Assembly: GCA_018007255.1 (NCBI GenBank)
Contig: JAGOQT010000003.1
Location: forward strand, 1-42,841
Length of the DNA stretch: 42,841 nt
Origin: Phycisphaerae bacterium
Lineage (GTDB): Bacteria > Planctomycetota > Phycisphaerae > Sedimentisphaerales > Anaerobacaceae
Direction of reading: 5' to 3'
Shown in pieces: positions 9,785-17,039 of this stretch. A program made the translations under genes and the position numbers. The stretch's first letter is position 1. Each line of letters begins with the position of its first letter. Under the pieces are notes generated by a model, which did no database searches, was not told where the DNA came from, and saw only the letters and a program-made list of their open reading frames with translations.

Positions 9785-11170
9785 ATGGCCATGGGTGGAA
9801 GCCCTTCCCAAGACAGGCTCCAGGCCATCCGCCTGAAGATCAAGACCCTGCCCACAGGACCTGGCCTTTACGTGATGAAGGGCTCCGAGGACAAGGTCCT
9901 CTACATCGGCAAGGCCAAGAACCTCCGGTCCCGCGTGGCCAGCTACTTCCAGCCGGGCACCGACCTGGCGGCGTCGCGCGGTCCCAAGATCGTGGAGATG
10001 ATCGATCAGGTTCAGACCGTGGACGTGCTGCCCTGCGACAACGAGGTGGAGGCCATCCTTAAAGAGGCCCGTCTGATCAAGGATGTCCGGCCCCCGTACA
10101 ACACCGACCTGGTGGACGACAAGACCTTCCCGTACCTGGAGATCACCACAGCACAGGACTTCCCGGGGGTCTACGTCACCCGCAAGCCGGAGCCCGAGGG
10201 CAGCCGGCTCTTCGGCCCTTTTCCCAACGTCCGCGACCTGAGGGCGGCCCTGGGCCTCCTGCAGAGGATCTTCCGCTTCCGCACCTGCGCCCTGGAGATC
10301 CGGGACTGCGACCCGAAGCGGCGGTTCTTCAGACCCTGTCTCCTCTACAGCATCCGGCAGTGCACCGCGCCCTGTGCGGACCGGATCGAGCGGGCCGAGT
10401 ACCGCAGGGGCATCACGGACCTCCTCCGGTTCCTTCGCTCCAAGCGGTCCACGGTGCTCCGGCAGTGGAACCAGGAGATGGCTGAGGCCGCGGCCCGGCT
10501 CGAGTATGAGCGCGCGGCCCTGTACCGCGACCGGATCAGGCTCATCGAGCGACTCAGTGAGCGGGGTCTTCCCGAGGAGGACGTGCAGCCCGAGGTGTTC
10601 GCCTCTGACCCCACGGAGGCCCTGGTGGAACTCAAGGCCCTGCTCGACCTGGACCGGCAGGTCCGGATCATCGAGGGGATCGACATCGCCAACCTCGGCG
10701 GGTCCGAGGCGGTCGGCTCCCTGGTCAAGTTCATTGACGGCAGGCCGTTCAAGAGCGGGTATCGGCGGTTCCGGATCAAGACCGTGCAGGGCGCGGACGA
10801 TTACGCCATGATCGCCGAGGTCGTCCAGCGGAGGTACAGGCATGCGATCCAGGGCGAGGAGCTCTGGCCGGACGTGATCCTGATCGATGGAGGCATCGGC
10901 CAGCTCAGGGCAGCGGAGAAGGCCCTCGCCTCGGCCCTGGGGGCCGGCGAAGATCGGATTGCGGAGGCCGGCCGGACCTCCACGGTCGTGTCCCTGGCCA
11001 AGAAGGAGGAGCTCATCTACAGGCAGGGCTGGCCCAGGCCCCTGGACCTGCCTGCACGCTCGCTGGCCCTGAAGCTGCTCCAGTACGTCCGGGACGAGGC
11101 CCACAGGTTCGCCCAGCACTACCACCACCTGCTCCGGTCCAAGACCCTGCCGGACGCGGACAGACGCTGA
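9785..11170 (+). CDS. uvrC: Shortened UvrC-type excinuclease subunit
   Basis: 461 residues versus ~600 for typical UvrC, the nuclease of nucleotide excision repair that nicks on both sides of a lesion. Domains: GIY-YIG nuclease (GLY 27-29, YIG 40-42), a cysteine cluster (C168, C175, C184, C193, C197) like the UvrC iron-sulfur site, a UVR motif for UvrB contact (~228-258), and the RNase H-like endonuclease with candidate catalytic D300 ('EGIDIANLGG'), D368 ('LIDGG') and H440 ('RDEAHRFAQHYHH'). The usual segment between UVR and RNase H is almost absent, and the C-terminal tandem helix-hairpin-helix is missing. The frame is clean, so this is not decay. No clear ribosome site is visible; an ATG at 9791 is an alternative start, 6 nt after a TAGGCT that could be a -10. 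Confidence 0.88.
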   Translation: MAMGGSPSQDRLQAIRLKIKTLPTGPGLYVMKGSEDKVLYIGKAKNLRSRVASYFQPGTDLAASRGPKIVEMIDQVQTVDVLPCDNEVEAILKEARLIKDVRPPYNTDLVDDKTFPYLEITTAQDFPGVYVTRKPEPEGSRLFGPFPNVRDLRAALGLLQRIFRFRTCALEIRDCDPKRRFFRPCLLYSIRQCTAPCADRIERAEYRRGITDLLRFLRSKRSTVLRQWNQEMAEAAARLEYERAALYRDRIRLIERLSERGLPEEDVQPEVFASDPTEALVELKALLDLDRQVRIIEGIDIANLGGSEAVGSLVKFIDGRPFKSGYRRFRIKTVQGADDYAMIAEVVQRRYRHAIQGEELWPDVILIDGGIGQLRAAEKALASALGAGEDRIAEAGRTSTVVSLAKKEELIYRQGWPRPLDLPARSLALKLLQYVRDEAHRFAQHYHHLLRSKTLPDADRR

Positions 11171-11176
11171 CCTCCC

Positions 11177-11216
11177 GGGCCCGGCGAGGGGGCGTCTGCG
11201 TGGTGGCCCTCTTTTT
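11177..11216 (+). terminator. Possible weak intrinsic terminator after uvrC
   Basis: GGGCC (11177-11181) can pair with GGCCC (11205-11209), followed at once by CTTTTTC. The stem is short and the loop is 23 nt, and other pairings compete (GACGC 11163-11167 with GCGTC 11192-11196). The T-run directly after uvrC and before the sigma promoter is suggestive, no more. Confidence 0.25.
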
Positions 11217-11228
11217 CTTGCAGGCCGT

Positions 11229-11255
11229 GCAACAATCCCCGTGACGGCCCGTCTT
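11229..11255 (+). promoter_or_regulatory. Candidate ECF-type promoter of the sigma/anti-sigma operon
   Basis: GCAAC (11229-11233) is separated by 16 nt from CGTCTT (11250-11255). This matches the general ECF pattern, an AAC-containing -35 and a CGT(C)-containing -10, with normal spacing. It lies 22 nt before the sigma start codon, with the ribosome site between. ECF factors commonly activate their own operon, so autoregulation is inferred. Confidence 0.55.
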
Positions 11256-11277
11256 GAAGGATGAAAGGAGACACGGG

Positions 11278-11805
11278 TTGAACGGGACCGAGTCTCAGGG
11301 CAATGGCCGGACGTCGAACACGTCGGACCCCCAAGGGGCCTGCAGCACAGAGACCCTGTTTCGGCGACATAGTCCGGCCGTATGGGGCATCTGTTTGGCC
11401 CACGCCAGGAATGTCCATGACGGTGAGGATATCATGCAGGAGGTCTTTTTGAAGGCGTTTTCCAAGCTGGGTATGCTGCGGGACCCCCACAAGGCGAGAG
11501 CGTGGCTCCTCCAGATTGCCCGTAGGACCTGCATCGACTACCACCGCACGCGGACCAGCGCGGGCCCCATCCCAGAGGACCTCGCGGCCCCCAAGGACCA
11601 GACCCAAGACCGGATCGCCTCGCTCCATCGGGCGATCCTGCAGCTCCCGGACACGCTTCGGGAGCCCATCACGCTCTTCTATCTCAATGGACACAGCAGC
11701 GCAGGCGTGGCCAGGACACTGGGGATCAGCGAGACCGCGGCCCGCAGCCGGCTGGCCAGGGCCCGGCTCCGGCTCCATGAGATCCTGTCCGGGGACGAAC
11801 CATGA
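11278..11805 (+). CDS. ECF (sigma-70 family) RNA polymerase sigma factor
   Basis: 175 residues from a TTG at 11278, chosen because AAAGGAG lies 7 nt upstream; an upstream TTG at 11254 falls inside the candidate promoter. Region 2 is seen in 'LFRRHSPAVWGICLAHARN' through 'DGEDIMQEVFLKAFSKL' and 'KARAWLLQIARRTCIDYHR'. Region 4 is the helix-turn-helix 'SSAGVARTLGISETAARSRL'. Regions 1 and 3 are absent, as in ECF factors. The stop overlaps the start of the next gene (ATGA), which encodes a membrane anti-sigma, so the pair should be co-translated and act together. Target genes are unknown apart from the likely self-promoter. Confidence 0.92.
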   Translation: MNGTESQGNGRTSNTSDPQGACSTETLFRRHSPAVWGICLAHARNVHDGEDIMQEVFLKAFSKLGMLRDPHKARAWLLQIARRTCIDYHRTRTSAGPIPEDLAAPKDQTQDRIASLHRAILQLPDTLREPITLFYLNGHSSAGVARTLGISETAARSRLARARLRLHEILSGDEP

Positions 11806-14800
11806 ACACAGACAAGGCATGCCCCAACCTCCGTGACCATATCGCCGCCCTGGTGTTGGGTGAGCTCAAGACCGACACAGCGGAGAAGCTCCACAGACAC
11901 ATCCTGCGCTGCCAGGGGTGTCGCGGGCTCTACGAGTCTATGAGTTCAGAGGAGCGGGCGATCGAGCAGACCTTCGACGCACTTGCCCGGAGGGGCCGGG
12001 AGGTGGAGTCCGCGGCCGCCCAGAGGAACGCCACACGCGGTTCCAGTGGGTTGGAGGCCGTTCTCAGGGGGCTTCGATCGAGACGGGTGATCGGGCTCGC
12101 CGCAGCAGCGGCCGTCCTGGTCGTGACCGGCCTGGTCCTCTTCCTGGCCCTGCACAGCCGGGATCAAGGCACGGCTGGCCCCGCAGCCAGACAGGGCCAG
12201 AGGCCCCCGGATCCCCGACTGGGGCCTGCAGGGCAGGAGGACCAGGTCCTGGCCAGGGAACAGGCGGAGGTGCATCGACTGACCGCTGCCAGGGACGTGG
12301 ACGGGCTGCTCGAGCTGCTCGATTCGGGCCAGTGGCAGACCAAGATCGCAGTGGCCGCGGGTCTGGGCCGGATCGGAGACGCTGACGCAGTCCCTGCACT
12401 GAGCAGGTACGTGGGACAGTGGACCGGAGATCCTGCCGAGAACCCCTTTGGAGGGGCCGTGGATCAGATCACCCAGAGGACAACGATCGTCCAGCCGGGC
12501 GAAGCATCGGTCCAACCGACGACCCCTGCCTTGGAGGGCCGCTCGCAGACCGTGAAGGCCCCCCCCGCCACCCAAGCGGTTCTGTGCGGCCGCATCACCG
12601 ATGCCGTCACGGGTGAGCCAGTGACCGATGCCAGGGTGGAGATCTCGCTCAGTCGATACGCCACGGCCCAGGTGGATGCCAACGGCCTCTATCGGTTTGA
12701 CAAGATCGAGAGGGACGGCAGCTACAGGGTCAGGGTCTACTCCAAGGACCACGTGGGCATCACGGAGGACTCTCAGATCCCCGTCGTGGACCTCCGCACA
12801 GGCACCCAGACAATCAGGGACTTCCGGCTCGGCAAGGCCTGCCGGATCGTGGTCCAGGTCACGGACGAGCAGGGCACACCCATCAAGGACGTCGCCCTGC
12901 GGGTCAGCCCTACGGCGGATGCCCATGGAAGGGACATCGGCCGGGGCATCTACGGGCCGCCCAAGACAGACCCCAACGGGATCGTGCATCTGGGCGGACT
13001 CGCGCCCTCGGACCAGGCCTATCGGATCACAGCCACGCACGCAGTCGCGGGTCCCTGGGTTCAGCGGGGCGGCGAGAAGGTCCGCCAGTCCGTATGGGAC
13101 TATGCCCCCGGCCACGTGGCCGTGACCTTGAAGGACCCCAACGTGGTGGAGACGGCCGAGATCGTATTGCAGAAGGGAGTGGACGTGCAGGGCTACTGTG
13201 AGTATGCGGATGGCGTGCCCGCAAGCGGCCTGGGCATCTCCGCGCACCCGGATTGGTGGCTGTCCGCGGTCTATCCTCCCATCGTGGATATCGACCCGAA
13301 CGGCGGATTCACACTGCCCCAGATCGTGCCCGGCAGGTACACACTGCACGTCCACATCTCCACCGGCGACGGGACCGGGATCTCCTTCGGAGTCGGCCAG
13401 ATGGAGTGGCCGCTGCAGGACCCGCCATTGGTGGTGAAGGTGCCCAGGAAGTCGCCCCAGTCCCTGGCCAGTATCAGCGGCCGGATCACCTTCATCGGGA
13501 CCCCCGTACCTTCCTCCATGTCGATCGCGGCTGTGGGGCCGAGTCTGAGCGAGGGCGTGAGCCTCAGCCGGGGCCAGCGGGATTTCACGATCGACTCGCT
13601 GGAGCCCGGGACCTATGCCCTCCGCTTCAGCGGCCAGGGCATCCTGGAGAAGACGATCGAGGGGGTTGTGGCCCCGACGAGCGGTCTGGAGGTACAACTG
13701 GTCTGCGGTGAGAACGGCGGGAACGCCAGGCCCGTGCTGCAAGGGGTGGTCGTGCGCGCCGACACCAGGCAACCCGTGACCAGATTCAAGGCCCGTGCAG
13801 CCAAGGTCCGGCACCTCGGCGGGCCTTCCTATGTCCAGACCGATCGGTGGGCCGAGTTCACAAACGGCCAGGGCCAGTTCCGGATCGAGACCGTGGGGCC
13901 GGGTGTGTACCAGGTTCAGGTCGCGGCAGAGGGGATGGCCCCGGCGTGGAGCAGCGAGGTCAATACGGAGGAGAGCAGTCCCGTGACCGTGGCGATGACG
14001 ACCGGGGGCTCCATCGCAGGGATGGTCATGGATGAATACGGCCAGCCGGTGAAGGACGCAACAGTGATTCCACTGTCCAAGGCCTGCGGCACGATGCCCC
14101 ACATCAGGGACGTGTTTGTGTCCACGGAAGGTGCGGTCAAGACCGATGCCGGGGGAGTCTTCACCCTGGGTGCAATCCCTGCAGGTCTGGAGTCCATCCA
14201 GGTCGTGCACGACCGCTACTGCCATGCCGTCAAGAAGGACATCCCCGTGCAAGAGGGGCAAATGACCCAGGGCGTGGATGTGATCCTCTCTGGAGGCGGC
14301 TCCGTGCAAGGCCAGGTCTTCGACCCCCAGGGAAGGCCCGAGCCCGGTGTGACGCTCTATGTACAAGACGCCAGCGGGTACCTTATGGCAGGGGGCGACG
14401 AACAGGCCGGACGGCTCGCCACAGCAGTGACCGATGCGAACGGCCTCTATCGCGTGCAGCACCTGCCCGCGCAGGTCTGCTATGTGCAAAGGAGCAGCAC
14501 CCCTTGGGCCTCCGGCCAGGGCGTGGTCCGCAGGGCCGTGTTGCCTGAGGCAGGCACGGCCCGCCGCCTGGACTTCGGGGGCCTTCCCCTGGTGACAGGC
14601 CAGGTCGTGGTCCGGGGGATGCCCCTGACCGACGCCAGGGTCTCTCTGGGCGACCCTCTGTCCCGCTCCTCGGGCATATTCGAGTGCGCGGGCATGACCG
14701 ACGGCCAGGGCCGGTTCAGGCTCTCGGGCGTGCCTGCGGGCCGGTACGGCCTCTACTACGAGCATCCGACACAGCGAGGGGATTGGATCAAGGCCGCCAC

Positions 14801-15656
14801 GATGGAGACCTCCGGCCAGGACCTGGATCTGGGCATGGTGCCCGGACCCGGCGCAGAGGTGAGGATCCATGTGAACGCAGCGGATCCGGGCCGGCTCACC
14901 CAACCTGGCCGGGTGGTCCTCGAGGAAGGAACCCTGTTCTGGGGTCCCGCGAGCGGGCCTGTCGAGTCGCCCACCCAGGCGGGTGCCCCCTATGTGGCCA
15001 GGGGAGTCCAGCCCGGCACACACACGGCCGTGGTGCATCTGTCGGGCCGCCTCATGCTGCGAAGAGAGATCACGGTCCAGGCAGGACAGCGGGAACTGGA
15101 TGTCACCGTTCAGGTCCCCGCAGGCACTGCCGTGCTCACAGGAGACCTCAAGAGCGATGGCCAGCAGACCCTGGTCCTGATCCGCTCCGACGGCCAGGTC
15201 ATGGCCTACGTGTACGCCGAAGGTGGGCCTCAGTACCGGATCGAGGGTCTGCCTGCAGGGACATACTCGATCTGTAGTGCCCCCGCACAGGACGACAAGG
15301 CCCCCCTGCTCACCATCAACCTGGCCGAGGGCCAGGCCAAGAGGATCGATATCGATACCTCCCAGTGGACCTCTGCCCCGGTCGGGCTCCTGTTCGTCCA
15401 GGTCGTAGCCCCTGACGGCATCCCATCGACCACGTCCCGGGCCTGGCTGGAGGGCCTCGGCAAGAGGATCGAGCCTGTACAGGGCCTGAGTGAGGGGCAC
15501 ACGTTTGCTGCGCAACCCGGCCTGTACATGCTCCACGTGACCCAGCCGGGTCTTGTGCCGCATCGCGGTTCGGTCGAGGTCCTGCCTGCAGATCTGAGCC
15601 GGGGGGGCCTCCAATACAAGAGGTCGCCCGTCCTGGTCCGGCTCTCGGCCCAGTAG
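11802..15656 (+). CDS. Giant membrane anti-sigma factor with repeated carboxypeptidase-regulatory-like domains
   Basis: 1284 residues. The N-terminus has an anti-sigma zinc motif Hx3Cx2C (H33, C37, C40; 'HILRCQGC'), which in the ZAS family binds the cognate sigma. One transmembrane helix is at ~95-118 ('VIGLAAAAAVLVVTGLVLFL'). A HEAT-like segment follows (~165-205). From ~258 to the end there are repeated Ig-like carboxypeptidase-regulatory-like units, recognisable by starts such as 'LCGRITDAVTGEPVTDARV', 'LQGVVVRADTRQPV', 'SIAGMVMDEYGQPVKDATV' and 'SVQGQVFDPQGRPEPGVTL'. Predicted topology puts the ZAS domain in the cytoplasm and ~1150 residues outside. No second helix or peptidase motif was seen. 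A sensor role for the outer part is inference. Confidence 0.85.
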   Translation: MNTDKACPNLRDHIAALVLGELKTDTAEKLHRHILRCQGCRGLYESMSSEERAIEQTFDALARRGREVESAAAQRNATRGSSGLEAVLRGLRSRRVIGLAAAAAVLVVTGLVLFLALHSRDQGTAGPAARQGQRPPDPRLGPAGQEDQVLAREQAEVHRLTAARDVDGLLELLDSGQWQTKIAVAAGLGRIGDADAVPALSRYVGQWTGDPAENPFGGAVDQITQRTTIVQPGEASVQPTTPALEGRSQTVKAPPATQAVLCGRITDAVTGEPVTDARVEISLSRYATAQVDANGLYRFDKIERDGSYRVRVYSKDHVGITEDSQIPVVDLRTGTQTIRDFRLGKACRIVVQVTDEQGTPIKDVALRVSPTADAHGRDIGRGIYGPPKTDPNGIVHLGGLAPSDQAYRITATHAVAGPWVQRGGEKVRQSVWDYAPGHVAVTLKDPNVVETAEIVLQKGVDVQGYCEYADGVPASGLGISAHPDWWLSAVYPPIVDIDPNGGFTLPQIVPGRYTLHVHISTGDGTGISFGVGQMEWPLQDPPLVVKVPRKSPQSLASISGRITFIGTPVPSSMSIAAVGPSLSEGVSLSRGQRDFTIDSLEPGTYALRFSGQGILEKTIEGVVAPTSGLEVQLVCGENGGNARPVLQGVVVRADTRQPVTRFKARAAKVRHLGGPSYVQTDRWAEFTNGQGQFRIETVGPGVYQVQVAAEGMAPAWSSEVNTEESSPVTVAMTTGGSIAGMVMDEYGQPVKDATVIPLSKACGTMPHIRDVFVSTEGAVKTDAGGVFTLGAIPAGLESIQVVHDRYCHAVKKDIPVQEGQMTQGVDVILSGGGSVQGQVFDPQGRPEPGVTLYVQDASGYLMAGGDEQAGRLATAVTDANGLYRVQHLPAQVCYVQRSSTPWASGQGVVRRAVLPEAGTARRLDFGGLPLVTGQVVVRGMPLTDARVSLGDPLSRSSGIFECAGMTDGQGRFRLSGVPAGRYGLYYEHPTQRGDWIKAATMETSGQDLDLGMVPGPGAEVRIHVNAADPGRLTQPGRVVLEEGTLFWGPASGPVESPTQAGAPYVARGVQPGTHTAVVHLSGRLMLRREITVQAGQRELDVTVQVPAGTAVLTGDLKSDGQQTLVLIRSDGQVMAYVYAEGGPQYRIEGLPAGTYSICSAPAQDDKAPLLTINLAEGQAKRIDIDTSQWTSAPVGLLFVQVVAPDGIPSTTSRAWLEGLGKRIEPVQGLSEGHTFAAQPGLYMLHVTQPGLVPHRGSVEVLPADLSRGGLQYKRSPVLVRLSAQ

Positions 15657-15736
15657 CCGGGCGAGTCATCAGGGTGACGTGGCTCACCGTGGCCCACAGC
15701 TCAGAGGCGGCCGCCGGCCCCGAGTCCGGCACGGGC

Positions 15737-16831
15737 CTACTCCGGCTGGTAGAACACCTCGCTGACGGACTGCTCGCGGTGGATGTGGGTGATGACCGTG
15801 GCCAGCGTGTCGGACAGGCACCGGACCGACACGAAGGGCAGGGCCGTGAACTCAGGGGTCTGGGGGATGCTGTTGGTCACGATGACCTTCTTCAGCGAGT
15901 AGTTCGAGTGCAGATCGGACAGGAGTGCGCAGGCGTTTCCCACACACAGGTTGTGCGAGACCCCCAGGTAGATCTCGCAGATCCCCTTGTGCACGAGCTC
16001 CTCGGCCAGGGCACGGACGGTCCCGCCGCCGCTGATCATATCGTCCAGGACGATGGCCGTCCTCTTCCCGGAGAAGTCGCCGATGATGTCCAGGATCCTC
16101 ACGGTCTCCGGTTCCGGCCTGTGCTTGGAGGCAATCGCACAGTTGATGTGAAGGGCACGCGCAAACCGGGTCACGAATCGGGAGGCCCCTGCGTCGGGCG
16201 CGACCGCAATGACATCTGGCCGGTCGCGGAATCCATCGAACTCCTGGATGAACAGGCTCAGCGACTCGAGCATGTTGACCGGCGTGGCGCCGTAGAATCC
16301 CCGGATGTGGGCCCCGTGGCTCGCCCAGGTGACGAGCCGGTCGATCCCGGTCGCGAGGCTGAGATCCGCGATGAGGCGGGCCGTGACGGGCTCTCGCCTG
16401 AACTCCGTGGCCTTGTCCTGCCGGCTGTACGGGAGGTACGGAAGGACCCCGGTCACATGGTGGGCCCCGTGTTCGCGAAGAGTCCTCGCTGCGATCAGGT
16501 AGGCCATGAGGTTCTGATCCACACTCCGCCCGCATGCGGGGTCATAGGCCGCCTGGAACAGGAACGCGTCGCTTCCGGCGACGTGGCGATCCAGACGAAC
16601 ACAGGTCTCGGTGTCCGAAAAGTTCTTGTCCACGGCCTCGAGCTCGACGAGGCGTTCCGTGCGGTTCAGCAGGGCCCTGCACCTCTGGCTGACCATCCTC
16701 GACAGATAGACCCCGGACCGGCAGCCCGCGATCAGAAGAGGTCCTCGATTCGACTCCTGCGTGCCCCCTGCCGGATCCGGCCCCCCCAGAGACTCCCCGA
16801 ACCCAAACCCGTTCCCACCGATGCCATCCAT
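15737..16831 (-). CDS. prs: Ribose-phosphate pyrophosphokinase (PRPP synthase), divergent class
   Basis: 364 residues. It makes PRPP from ribose-5-phosphate and ATP for nucleotide, His and Trp synthesis. Seen: the catalytic loop 'LPYLPYSRQDK', a segment 'SHGAHIRGFYGATPVNML' aligning with the usual 'DLHxxQIxGFF' but without the Asp, and the PRPP-binding loop 'IVLDDMISGGGTV'. The standard loop reads DDMIDTAGT; the SGGGT form resembles plant class II enzymes (SGGT). A Gly-rich N-terminal extension of ~30 residues precedes the fold. No strong ribosome site; GGCAGG lies 7 nt upstream. It is separated from the helicase gene by 208 bp that carry a probable terminator. Function is likely but substrate or phosphate dependence may differ from the classical enzyme. 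Confidence 0.85.
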   Translation of the reverse strand: MDGIGGNGFGFGESLGGPDPAGGTQESNRGPLLIAGCRSGVYLSRMVSQRCRALLNRTERLVELEAVDKNFSDTETCVRLDRHVAGSDAFLFQAAYDPACGRSVDQNLMAYLIAARTLREHGAHHVTGVLPYLPYSRQDKATEFRREPVTARLIADLSLATGIDRLVTWASHGAHIRGFYGATPVNMLESLSLFIQEFDGFRDRPDVIAVAPDAGASRFVTRFARALHINCAIASKHRPEPETVRILDIIGDFSGKRTAIVLDDMISGGGTVRALAEELVHKGICEIYLGVSHNLCVGNACALLSDLHSNYSLKKVIVTNSIPQTPEFTALPFVSVRCLSDTLATVITHIHREQSVSEVFYQPE

Positions 16832-16991
16832 CGTGTAGCCTGCCCCGAACGTGTCCTGTGAGGCGGCAGTCGCCTGCCGTACCAGGCCTGAGTATAGCGA
16901 AACGTCCGGCCGTGCCTATCCCCAGCCCGGTCACCGGTCCGACGTCCGGAAATATACCCTTCCGGCCAAAGGGGTTGCACAACAAAGCGGG

Positions 16992-17037
16992 GGCCCGGCC
17001 TTGGCCAGCGGGTCCCATGTCCGACCCGGGCCGGGCC
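16992..17037 (-). terminator. Inverted repeat just after the helicase stop, possible terminator
   Basis: GGCCCGGCC (16992-17000) and GGCCGGGCC (17029-17037) form a perfect 9-bp stem, starting 2 nt after the pcrA stop codon on the minus strand. The 28-nt loop holds a nested GGGTC/GACCC hairpin. There is no good U-tract (only CTTTGTTG), so it could be a weak intrinsic terminator or a 3'-end-stabilising structure. Confidence 0.4.
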
Positions 17038-17039
17038 GA

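Noticed and set aside
11946-15614. A 1222-codon minus-strand open frame opposite the anti-sigma gene
   Set aside because: It is the antisense shadow of a high-GC gene, with no domain, signal or ribosome site; the plus frame has zinc motif, helix and repeated domains.
15673-15688. Hairpin GGTGA...TCACC between the anti-sigma and prs genes as a bidirectional terminator
   Set aside because: Only 5 bp of stem and no T-run on either strand.
16867-16978. Possible -10 boxes (TATACT, TATATT on the minus strand) as prs promoters
   Set aside because: No -35 hexamer at acceptable spacing for either.
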